Translations under genes and position numbers: made by a program
Shown: piece after piece, positions 1-5,436 of the stretch
Layout of the letters: each line of letters starts with the position of its first letter
Position numbering within the stretch: position 1 is the first letter of the stretch
Assembly (NCBI GenBank): GCA_023417735.1
Contig: JAEZEK010000350.1
Span: 1 to 5,644 of the forward strand
Length of the DNA: 5,644 nucleotides
DNA from: Pseudomonadota bacterium
Lineage (GTDB): Bacteria > Pseudomonadota > Alphaproteobacteria > Rhizobiales > Afifellaceae
Direction: 5' to 3'
The notes under the pieces: model-generated
Told to the model about the DNA's origin: nothing
The model's input: the letters and a program-made list of their open reading frames with translations, nothing else
Databases searched by the model: none

Positions 1-453
1 TTGGGCCTCAGCAACTTCATCGAGGGCCGCGTCGTCGGCCCGGCCGCGGACGGCCATTGGGTGGTGCGGACGGCAATGGGCGAACTCGTCTGCAGCAGCG
101 ACGAGCCGCTCGTGCCGGGCCGCGACGCCGTGCTGGCGGTCCGTCCCGAATCGATCCGGCTCGCACACGTTCCCGCGGATCGGCCGAACAGCGTTGCCGT
201 CGTCCTCAGGCACCGGTATTTCCTCGGACCCTATTCCGAGTATTTCGTCGATGCCGGCGAGACGTCGCTGCGCGTCCAGACCAGCGAGCATGTGGAGGCG
301 CCGCCGGGCACCCCCCTCTTCGCACACATTGCGCCCGACCGCTGCCGTGTGCTCGCCGACGAGCACGTCGCGGCGGCTTCGGCCGAGATGGCGTCGCGGG
401 CGAGCCAGGCGGAGGATCTCGCGATCGGCCAGCAATTCGTCGGGGCGACCTGA
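1..453 (+). CDS. ABC transporter ATP-binding protein, C-terminal fragment (TOBE domain)
   Basis: This is the last 150 codons of a gene that begins left of the window. The first codon (TTG) is an internal Leu, not a start. No Walker A, signature or Walker B motif is visible; what remains is the regulatory tail of a PotA/UgpC/MalK-type ATPase. Visible marks are the GLSNFIEGRV segment at residues 2-11, typical of the junction into the TOBE domain, and the AVRPESIRL motif at about residues 46-54, the standard second TOBE landmark. The YFLGPYSEYFV segment at about 73-83 is the usual strand leading to the final barrel. In this family the ATPase energises import of small solutes (polyamines, sugars, amino acids, iron) with two permeases and a periplasmic binding protein. 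The tail does not reveal the substrate. The stop is TGA at 451-453. It is probably the last transporter gene of an operon that continues into the ThDP enzyme. Confidence 0.88.
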   Translation: MGLSNFIEGRVVGPAADGHWVVRTAMGELVCSSDEPLVPGRDAVLAVRPESIRLAHVPADRPNSVAVVLRHRYFLGPYSEYFVDAGETSLRVQTSEHVEAPPGTPLFAHIAPDRCRVLADEHVAAASAEMASRASQAEDLAIGQQFVGAT

Positions 454-480
454 GCGGCGGACCGTCCCGTCACATCCGAT

Positions 481-497
481 CCGGCCGTGGCGGCCGG
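481..497 (+). other. GC-rich hairpin in the ABC-to-ThDP intergenic region
   Basis: A perfect 7-bp inverted repeat (481-487 pairing with 491-497, CCGGCCG/CGGCCGG) around a 3-base loop lies 28 bases after the ABC ATPase stop. There is no T-rich run after it, so it is not a canonical intrinsic terminator. It could be an RNA stem that lowers read-through or protects the upstream message, or it could be chance in GC-rich DNA. Confidence 0.3.
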
Positions 498-526
498 GCC
501 AAGCAGCGCCCGCGCGGGCCAAGCAG
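495..526 (+). repeat. Two 12-bp direct repeats with a 20-bp period in the ThDP gene leader
   Basis: The sequence CGGGCCAAGCAG occurs exactly at 495-506 and again at 515-526. The 20-bp offset is about two helical turns, so both copies face the same side of the DNA. Between them, and overlapping the second, is a perfect 12-bp palindrome (508-519, GCCCGCGCGGGC). The second copy overlaps the first bases of the ribosome binding site at 525-531. This could be a regulator site or a small slippage duplication. Confidence 0.5.
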
Positions 527-531
527 GAAAG
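525..531 (+). promoter_or_regulatory. Ribosome binding site of the ThDP enzyme gene
   Basis: AGGAAAG lies 6 bases before the ATG at 538. It decides the start: the reading frame is open upstream to a possible ATG at 487, but the 17 extra residues are Ala/Gly/Arg-rich and the family's N-terminal domain begins right after the 538 ATG. Confidence 0.7.
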
Positions 532-537
532 ACTCCG

Positions 538-2337
538 ATGCGCGACAACATGCTGAACGGCGGACAGGTCATCGTCGACTACCTGATCCGCGAAAAGGTG
601 CCCTACGCCTTCGGGCTCTGCGGCCACGGCAACATCAGCCTGATCGACGCGCTCTACGAACGCGCCGACGACATCAAGACGATCTCGGTCCGGCACGAGA
701 GCATCTCCGGCTTCATGGCGGACGTCTACTACCGCGTGTCGGGGCAGCCGACGGCGACCTTCACCTCCTGCGGCCCCGGCTCGGCGAACATGCCGATCTG
801 CCTCGCCAACGCCTATCTCGATTCCGTGCCGTTTCTGGCGATCACCGGCAACGTGCCGACCAACCAGTTCAACCGCGGCGCCTTCCAGGAGCTCTACCGG
901 CATTACCAGGCCGACTTCCCGTCGACCGTCCAGGCCTATTGCAAGCGGGTGTTCCAGCCGACGCGCGGCGAGATGGTCCCGCTCGCGATCCGGCAGGCCT
1001 GGAAGACGATGGTGACGGGCCGCCCCGGCCCGGTCGTCCTCGACGTGCCCTTCGACATCTTCAAGGAGGCGGCCGCCGAGGAGACGCCGCGGCCGGAGGA
1101 ATGGACCGCCAACATCTCCTGCAAGGCGGGCGCGGATCCCGAGGGCGTGGAGAAGGCGGTGGACATGCTGCTGTCCGCCGAGCGCCCGGCGATCCTGGTC
1201 GGCCAGGGCGTGAAGTACGGCGGCGCCGTGGAGGACCTGCTCCGGCTCGCCGAGCGGCTGCGCATTCCGGTCGCCTATTCGGCGAGCGGGCAGGGCGCGA
1301 TCGACAGCCGGCACGAGCTCAACCTCGGGCTCGTCGCCCGCAACGGCCACTTCCAGGCGAACCAGGCGACGCGCCAGGCGGACGTGCTCCTCGCGCTCGG
1401 CGTCCGTTTCGACGACCGCACCTCGAGCTCCTGGATCCCCGGCTATTCCTTCACCATCCCGCCGACGCGGCTCATCCACGTCGACATCGACCCGGACGAG
1501 ATCGGCCGGAACTATCCGGTCGCGCTCGGCCTGATGGCGGACGTGCGGACGTTCCTGCGCCAGGTGAACGCCGTGCTCGACCGGCGCCCGGACGCCACGG
1601 CCATCCCGCAGGCGCGCGAGCGCTGGCTCGCCGCCATCGACGGCTGGCGGAAGGAGTGGAACGCATTCATCGAGCCAGGCTTCCACGACGATTCGACGCC
1701 GATCCATCCCCAGCGCGCCGCCCGCGTCATCGACCGCGCGCTGCCGGAGGACGCCATCCTCGTGAGCGACATCGGCATCCACCACAACTGGCTGATCCAG
1801 TTCTGCGAGCCGCGCCGGCCGGACTCCCTCATCGGCTCGATGGGCTTCGGCCCGATGGGCTTCGGCGTCGGCGGCGTGCTCGGCGCCAAGCTCGCCGCGC
1901 CCGACCGCCCCTGCGTCTCCGTCTGCGGCGACGGCGCCTTCTTCATGCACGCCAACGTGCTCGGCACGGCGGTCGAATACGACATCCCCGTCGTGTGGGT
2001 GGTGTGGAACAACTACGCCTACGCCTCGATCCGCGGGCTGCAGCGCGGCTATCTCGGCGGGCGCGAGCTCGCAACCGACTTCAAGCACCCGGAGACGGGG
2101 CAGCCCTACAACCCGGACTTCGCGGCGATGGCGCGCGCCGCCGGCATCGAGGGCATCAGCGTCGACCGCGCCGACGACCTCGGCGATGCGATCAAGGCGG
2201 CGGTGGCGAAGAACCGCCCGGTCCTGATCGACGCCAATATCGGCGCCGACAAGAACCCGGCCGGCGCAGGCGTCTGGGAACTGCCGGGCCTCGGCGTCGG
2301 CAAGCCCGCCATCGGCAGCCGCTACCAGCCCGCCTGA
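538..2337 (+). CDS. Acetolactate-synthase-like thiamine diphosphate-dependent enzyme
   Basis: A 599-residue cytoplasmic ThDP enzyme with the standard three-domain layout: N-terminal pyrimidine-binding domain (about 5-175), central domain (about 200-340) and C-terminal pyrophosphate-binding domain (about 395-565). Glu54 in VRHES is the cofactor-activating Glu, so this is not glyoxylate carboligase, which has Val there. AFQEL at 115-119 matches the FQE segment of acetohydroxyacid synthases. RFDDR at 290-294 and HVDIDPDEIGRN at 314-325 are typical of the FAD-containing acetolactate synthase branch. The Mg/ThDP motif is GDG at 464-466, then 24 residues, then NN at 491-492. After it comes NYAYASIRGLQRGYLGGRE, which differs from the GMV-QWQ stretch of biosynthetic enzymes. 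No regulatory subunit (ilvN-like) is nearby and the neighbours are transport and catabolism genes. A catabolic carboligase or 2-oxoacid decarboxylase is therefore more likely than branched-chain amino acid synthesis. Substrate unknown; sulfoacetaldehyde acetyltransferase and sulfopyruvate-type enzymes are related alternatives without specific support here. Confidence 0.9.
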   Translation: MRDNMLNGGQVIVDYLIREKVPYAFGLCGHGNISLIDALYERADDIKTISVRHESISGFMADVYYRVSGQPTATFTSCGPGSANMPICLANAYLDSVPFLAITGNVPTNQFNRGAFQELYRHYQADFPSTVQAYCKRVFQPTRGEMVPLAIRQAWKTMVTGRPGPVVLDVPFDIFKEAAAEETPRPEEWTANISCKAGADPEGVEKAVDMLLSAERPAILVGQGVKYGGAVEDLLRLAERLRIPVAYSASGQGAIDSRHELNLGLVARNGHFQANQATRQADVLLALGVRFDDRTSSSWIPGYSFTIPPTRLIHVDIDPDEIGRNYPVALGLMADVRTFLRQVNAVLDRRPDATAIPQARERWLAAIDGWRKEWNAFIEPGFHDDSTPIHPQRAARVIDRALPEDAILVSDIGIHHNWLIQFCEPRRPDSLIGSMGFGPMGFGVGGVLGAKLAAPDRPCVSVCGDGAFFMHANVLGTAVEYDIPVVWVVWNNYAYASIRGLQRGYLGGRELATDFKHPETGQPYNPDFAAMARAAGIEGISVDRADDLGDAIKAAVAKNRPVLIDANIGADKNPAGAGVWELPGLGVGKPAIGSRYQPA

Positions 2338-2366
2338 GCGCACCCATCAAGAACCGGAGAACTGGA

Positions 2367-3539
2367 ATGCGTTCCGAGGAAGCGAAGAATTTCCGGCTGC
2401 TCGGCCACGACCGGTCTGCCGCCTGGGGCGGCGGCAGCCTCGGCGAGGTGCGGCGCGGCCATGCCTATGTCGGCGCGGTCGGCGGCTCGAGCTACAACGG
2501 CAGGGAGGGCTTCACGGTCCATGACGTGCGCGACCCCCGCAATCCGAGGAAGGTAGCCGAGTTCCTCGCGCCGCCCGGCGTCCACATGCACAAGCTCAGG
2601 ATCGTCGGCGACGACATCCTCTACGTGAACTCGGAGGCGCTGGCCGGCGAGCGCGGCAAGGGCGCCCGGACCGGCTTCTACATCTTCGACATCAGCAAGC
2701 CCGGCACGATCCGAGAGGTCGGCTTCTACGACATGCCGGGCAGCGGCCCGCACCGCTTCGGCGTCGACAATCAGCGCCAGCTCGCCTTCTTCCCGAACGA
2801 CGCGCCGGGCTGGGACCGCCGCGTGATCTGGACGATGGACACGCGCGATCCGGTGAAGCCGGAGGTGGTCAGCATCTGGGGCCTGCCCTGGCAGAAGGCG
2901 GAGGGGGAGGGGATCCACAACGACCCGCACCCCTCCGAGCAGACCTGCACGCTGCACGGCCCGCCGATGATCCGCGGCGACCGCATGTTCGGGGCGTTCT
3001 GGGGCGGCGGCGTCGCCATCATCGACTGCTCCGACCTGCGCGACATGAAGCTCGTCGGCCACACGCGCTGGTCGCCGCCCTTCGTGGGGTCCAACCACAC
3101 CGCCTGGCCGATCGGCGACCGGCCCTATCTCGTCGTCACCGACGAGGCGCGCGCGAAGCAGAACTACTGGGACAGCCAGTTCATGTGGATCGTCGACATC
3201 CGCGACGAGACCAATCCCGTCACTGTCTCGACCTGGTTCCCCGACCGCGACACCTATTTCAACCGGGGCGGCCGGTTCGGGGCGCACAACATCCTGGAGG
3301 ACATCACCACCGAGGGCCCGTGGGCGAACCTCGTCTTCATCACCTACTTCAATGCAGGGTTGCGCGCGGTGGACGTCAGCGATCCGCTGCGGCCCGAGGA
3401 GGTCGGGTACTACGTGCCGGCCGTTCCGGAAGGGCAGGAGGAGATCCAGTCGAACGACATCGGCCGCGACGAGCACGGCCGGCTCTACCTCATCGACCGC
3501 TGGGGCGCCGGGATGCACATCCTGGAATATACCGGCTGA
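2367..3539 (+). CDS. LVIVD-repeat seven-bladed beta-propeller protein
   Basis: A 390-residue protein starting at ATG 2367, with GGAGA at 2356-2360 six bases upstream, 29 bases after the ThDP gene. No signal peptide or membrane segment is seen, so it is probably cytoplasmic. The core unit, roughly hydrophobic-x-hydrophobic-x-D-[VI]-x-D/K-P-x-x-P-x-x-V-x-x-[FYW], recurs at about 49-66, 104-121, 153-171, 216-233, 273-290 and 332-349. A seventh, incomplete copy (MHILEYTG) ends the chain. The N-terminal NFRLLGHD (8-15) resembles the missing outer strand of that copy, so the ring probably closes by pairing the two ends. His75 (or His73), His129, His197, His244 and His307 sit at the same place in successive blades, just before the inner strand; blade seven has Asn363-Asp364 and blade one has neither. 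LVIVD proteins are mostly uncharacterised; the fold serves as an enzyme or binding scaffold. Co-transcription with the ThDP enzyme suggests a role in the same pathway. A metal-dependent enzyme is possible but is inference. Confidence 0.85.
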   Translation: MRSEEAKNFRLLGHDRSAAWGGGSLGEVRRGHAYVGAVGGSSYNGREGFTVHDVRDPRNPRKVAEFLAPPGVHMHKLRIVGDDILYVNSEALAGERGKGARTGFYIFDISKPGTIREVGFYDMPGSGPHRFGVDNQRQLAFFPNDAPGWDRRVIWTMDTRDPVKPEVVSIWGLPWQKAEGEGIHNDPHPSEQTCTLHGPPMIRGDRMFGAFWGGGVAIIDCSDLRDMKLVGHTRWSPPFVGSNHTAWPIGDRPYLVVTDEARAKQNYWDSQFMWIVDIRDETNPVTVSTWFPDRDTYFNRGGRFGAHNILEDITTEGPWANLVFITYFNAGLRAVDVSDPLRPEEVGYYVPAVPEGQEEIQSNDIGRDEHGRLYLIDRWGAGMHILEYTG

Positions 3540-3547
3540 CGCAGGCC

Positions 3548-3574
3548 GCCGGCCCGGTCTCCGATCGGGCCGGC
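3548..3574. terminator. Hairpin between convergent genes, possible bidirectional terminator
   Basis: Bases 3548-3559 pair with 3563-3574 to give a 12-bp stem (one G-T wobble on the plus strand) and a 3-base loop. The central part is CCGGCCCG/CGGGCCGG. It begins 9 bases after the propeller stop and reaches the first base of the minus-strand regulator's stop codon (3574-3576), so it fills the 34-base gap between convergent genes. Neither side has a clear T run, so termination may be weak or the stem may mainly stabilise mRNA 3' ends. Confidence 0.5.
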
Positions 3575-4479
3575 TATTCCGCCTCTTCGCCGGCGAGCAG
3601 GCGTTCCATCCGCTCGGCGGACGCCATCATCAGCGGCACGGTCTCGTTGAGTGCCCGCTCCATGTCCATGCGGACGAACGGCGCCTGCACGGCGAGCCCC
3701 GCCACGACGCGGCCGTCCGGGTCGCGGACGGGCACGGCGAGACTGAGCATGCCGAGCGTCGTGCCCTGGTTGGAGATGGAGAAGCCGCGGCGGCGGATCG
3801 CGGCGAACTCGGCCTCGAGCTCGTCCATGTCGACCAGCGTGAAGGCGGTGAAGCGCTTCAGCGGCTGAGACGCATCGAGGATCTGGCGGCGCCGCGTCTT
3901 CGGCAGGTGGGAGAGGATCAGCTTGCCGATCGCCGAAGCGTGTGGGTCGAGCCGCTTGCCGACCTCGGAATGGACGCGGAGCGACCATTCCGATTCCACG
4001 CGGTCGATCAGCAGCACCTTGTTCTGGTCCAGGATGCCGAGATTGCAGGTCTCGGTCGTCTGCTCCGCGAGCGCCTCCAGCACCGTGTGGAACGGCCCGG
4101 TGGTGTGCGACTGGTAGGCGGTCTTGAGCGCCAGCAGCCGCAGGCGCGGCCCGACCGTGAACCGCTCCCGGTTCAGGTGCCGCTGCAGCAGGCCGAGCTC
4201 CAGCAGCTGGTTGAGGATGCGGTGGGCCGACTGCCGCGGCAGGTCGAGCCGGGTGCAGATCTCCTGCATACCGAGCGAATGGTCGCTTTCGAGGATGGTC
4301 TCCAGCAGCTGCATGGCGCGGCCGAGCGCGGAGCCGATCGCACGGCGCTCGGACGCCGCGTCGTGGGGACTCGGCTCGAACTGGAGGTCCCGGGCGCGCG
4401 TGGTCCGCTCGGGGCCGGCCGGCCCCTCGAGGAGCGATGCGTCGGCCGGATCAGGTGAGGCAGCTTTGCGGCGTGCCAT
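3574..4479 (-). CDS. IclR-family transcriptional regulator
   Basis: A 301-residue regulator, about 40-50 residues longer than a usual IclR protein because of an Ala/Pro/charged N-terminal tail (1-47) that looks disordered. The winged helix-turn-helix covers about 50-112; MQEICTRLDLPRQSAHRILNQL (71-92) is the helix-turn-helix and FTVGPRLRLLA (107-117) the wing exit. The effector-binding domain follows (about 125-295), with the family landmarks GKRLDPHASAIGKLILSHLP at 174-193 and LAVPVRDPDGRVVAGLAVQAP at 247-267. The usual acidic pair before the last landmark (family pattern D-x-E-E) reads Ser-Asn-Gln-Gly at 236-239, which may change effector recognition. The start is ATG at 4477-4479 with GAAGG (plus-strand 4489-4493) 9 bases upstream. 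IclR proteins bind small organic acids or aromatics and control catabolic or transport genes. Here it follows the SDR gene on the same strand and faces the ThDP operon, so either transcription unit could be its target. Confidence 0.92.
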   Translation of the reverse strand: MARRKAASPDPADASLLEGPAGPERTTRARDLQFEPSPHDAASERRAIGSALGRAMQLLETILESDHSLGMQEICTRLDLPRQSAHRILNQLLELGLLQRHLNRERFTVGPRLRLLALKTAYQSHTTGPFHTVLEALAEQTTETCNLGILDQNKVLLIDRVESEWSLRVHSEVGKRLDPHASAIGKLILSHLPKTRRRQILDASQPLKRFTAFTLVDMDELEAEFAAIRRRGFSISNQGTTLGMLSLAVPVRDPDGRVVAGLAVQAPFVRMDMERALNETVPLMMASAERMERLLAGEEAE

Positions 4480-4598
4480 GCGAGTAAACCTTCGGCTGCA
4501 ATCCAGACTGTCGGGCGGCAGTCATTCGACCATCCCCGACGCCGCTGCAATAGGCCGATCGGCCGACATGCCGGACCGTCGGGGAGGTGCGCCTCCAG
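4480..4598 (-). promoter_or_regulatory. 119-base leader of the IclR gene with two palindromes
   Basis: This gap separates the SDR stop from the IclR start and is long enough for a separate promoter. It holds an 18-bp imperfect palindrome at 4506-4523 (GACTGTCG, two central G, CGGCAGTC; 7 of 8 positions symmetric) 27 bp upstream of the IclR ATG, and a perfect 12-bp palindrome at 4553-4564 (GGCCGATCGGCC). IclR proteins commonly bind short palindromes and repress their own gene, so the first is the better operator candidate by size and position. I find no convincing -35/-10 pair. Confidence 0.4.
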
Positions 4599-5387
4599 TC
4601 AAATGGTCATGGAGACGCCGCCGTCCACGTGCAGCGCTGCGCCCGTGATGAAGCTCGCCCGCTCGGAGACGAGGAAGGCGATGGCGTAGCCGACCTCCTC
4701 CGGTCGGCCGAGGCGGCCGAGCGGCACGCGCGCAATGCGCTGCTCGCGCACCTCCGCCTCGGTCTGGCCGGTGATCTCGGCCCATTCCCGCATCGTGTCG
4801 TCCTGCGTGTCGGTGTTGATGAGGTGCGGGATGAGCGCGTTCACGGTGATGCCGTCCTTGGCGAGCCAGCCGGCGAGCGCCTTGGTGAGGTTGAGCACCG
4901 CGACGTTGTTGAGCCCCACGGCGACGGTGGCGAGATGCGGCTGACGGGCGGCGAGGCCCGACACGTTGACGATGCGCCCCCAGCCGTTCCTGCGCATGGA
5001 CGGGATGGCGTGGCGGAGCACGCGCGCATAGCCGTTGAGCTTCTCCTCGAAGAGCCCGGTCCAGCGGTCCTCGTCGAGCGACATGAAGTCGGAGGGCCGG
5101 ACGGCGGCGGCGTTGTTGACGAGGATGTCGATCCGTCCGAACTCGGCGAGCGTGCGGTCGACCAGTTCCTTCGCCTGGTCGTCATGGGCGAGGTCGGCCG
5201 CGATCCCGAACACCTTGCCCGTGCCGCGCGCCGCCATTTCGCGGCAGGCCTGGTCGACGCGCGCCTGGTCGCGGCCGGTGACGACCACGGTCGTGCCCTC
5301 CTGAAGCAGGGTTTCGGCGCAGCATCGGCCGTTGCCGCGGGTGCTTCCGGTCACGAGAGCGATGCGGCCGGCTATTCCGAGATCCAT
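4599..5387 (-). CDS. Short-chain dehydrogenase/reductase family protein lacking the YxxxK catalytic pair
   Basis: A 262-residue Rossmann-fold protein of classical SDR length. The cofactor motif TGSTRGNG is at 13-20, the adenine-contact Asp at 65 (AADL), and the NNAA structural motif at 91-94. The C-terminal end (PLGRLGRPEEVGYAIAFL, then ASFITGAALHVDGG) is typical of FabG-like members. The active site is odd. Ser143 (NVSG) is kept, but aligning on the downstream NLTKALA segment puts Val157 and Asn161 where the catalytic Tyr and Lys belong (VGLNN), and Lys116 where the helper Asn of the tetrad usually sits. It may be a divergent reductase with another mechanism, a lyase- or hydrolase-like SDR, or a non-catalytic binding protein. 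It lies 49 bases after the tctB-like gene and is probably co-transcribed with it. An upstream in-frame ATG at 5519 would overlap that gene and is rejected. Confidence 0.9.
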   Translation of the reverse strand: MDLGIAGRIALVTGSTRGNGRCCAETLLQEGTTVVVTGRDQARVDQACREMAARGTGKVFGIAADLAHDDQAKELVDRTLAEFGRIDILVNNAAAVRPSDFMSLDEDRWTGLFEEKLNGYARVLRHAIPSMRRNGWGRIVNVSGLAARQPHLATVAVGLNNVAVLNLTKALAGWLAKDGITVNALIPHLINTDTQDDTMREWAEITGQTEAEVREQRIARVPLGRLGRPEEVGYAIAFLVSERASFITGAALHVDGGVSMTI

Positions 5388-5392
5388 TCTTT

Positions 5393-5397
5393 CCTCC
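5393..5397 (-). promoter_or_regulatory. Ribosome binding site of the SDR gene
   Basis: Read on the minus strand, GGAGG followed by AAAGA lies 5 bases before the ATG at 5385-5387. It fixes the start, since the Rossmann fold begins within ten residues and the 44 residues of the longer open frame are low-complexity Ser/Ala/Pro/Arg. Confidence 0.8.
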
Positions 5398-5436
5398 AGG
5401 TCTGCATGGGTGGATGTCCGCTGCGGGTGCCGCGGA

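Noticed and set aside
57..2366. Plus-strand frame open from 57 through the propeller gene, giving an apparent 1160-residue protein
   Set aside because: The part before 2367 is Arg/Pro/Ala-rich, overlaps the ABC and ThDP genes in another frame and has no family pattern. The real protein starts at 2367 with its own ribosome binding site.
2322..3518. 398-residue antisense open frame opposite the propeller gene
   Set aside because: Its composition (Val/Asp/Ala/Arg-rich, no domain) is that of a shadow frame in GC-rich coding DNA, and the plus-strand gene is clearly real.
3352..4458. 368-residue plus-strand open frame opposite the IclR gene
   Set aside because: It is a shadow of the regulator: low complexity, no motifs, and it begins inside the propeller gene.
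4522..4550. TTGCAG and GAATGA spaced 17 bases apart (minus strand) as a promoter for the IclR gene
   Set aside because: The spacing is right, but the -35 matches the consensus at only 3 of 6 positions and the -10 at 1 of 6.
4583..4596. Short GGAGG/CCTCC hairpin just after the SDR stop as a terminator
   Set aside because: The stem is only 5 bp with a 4-base loop and no T run follows on the minus strand, so it is expected by chance in this base composition.
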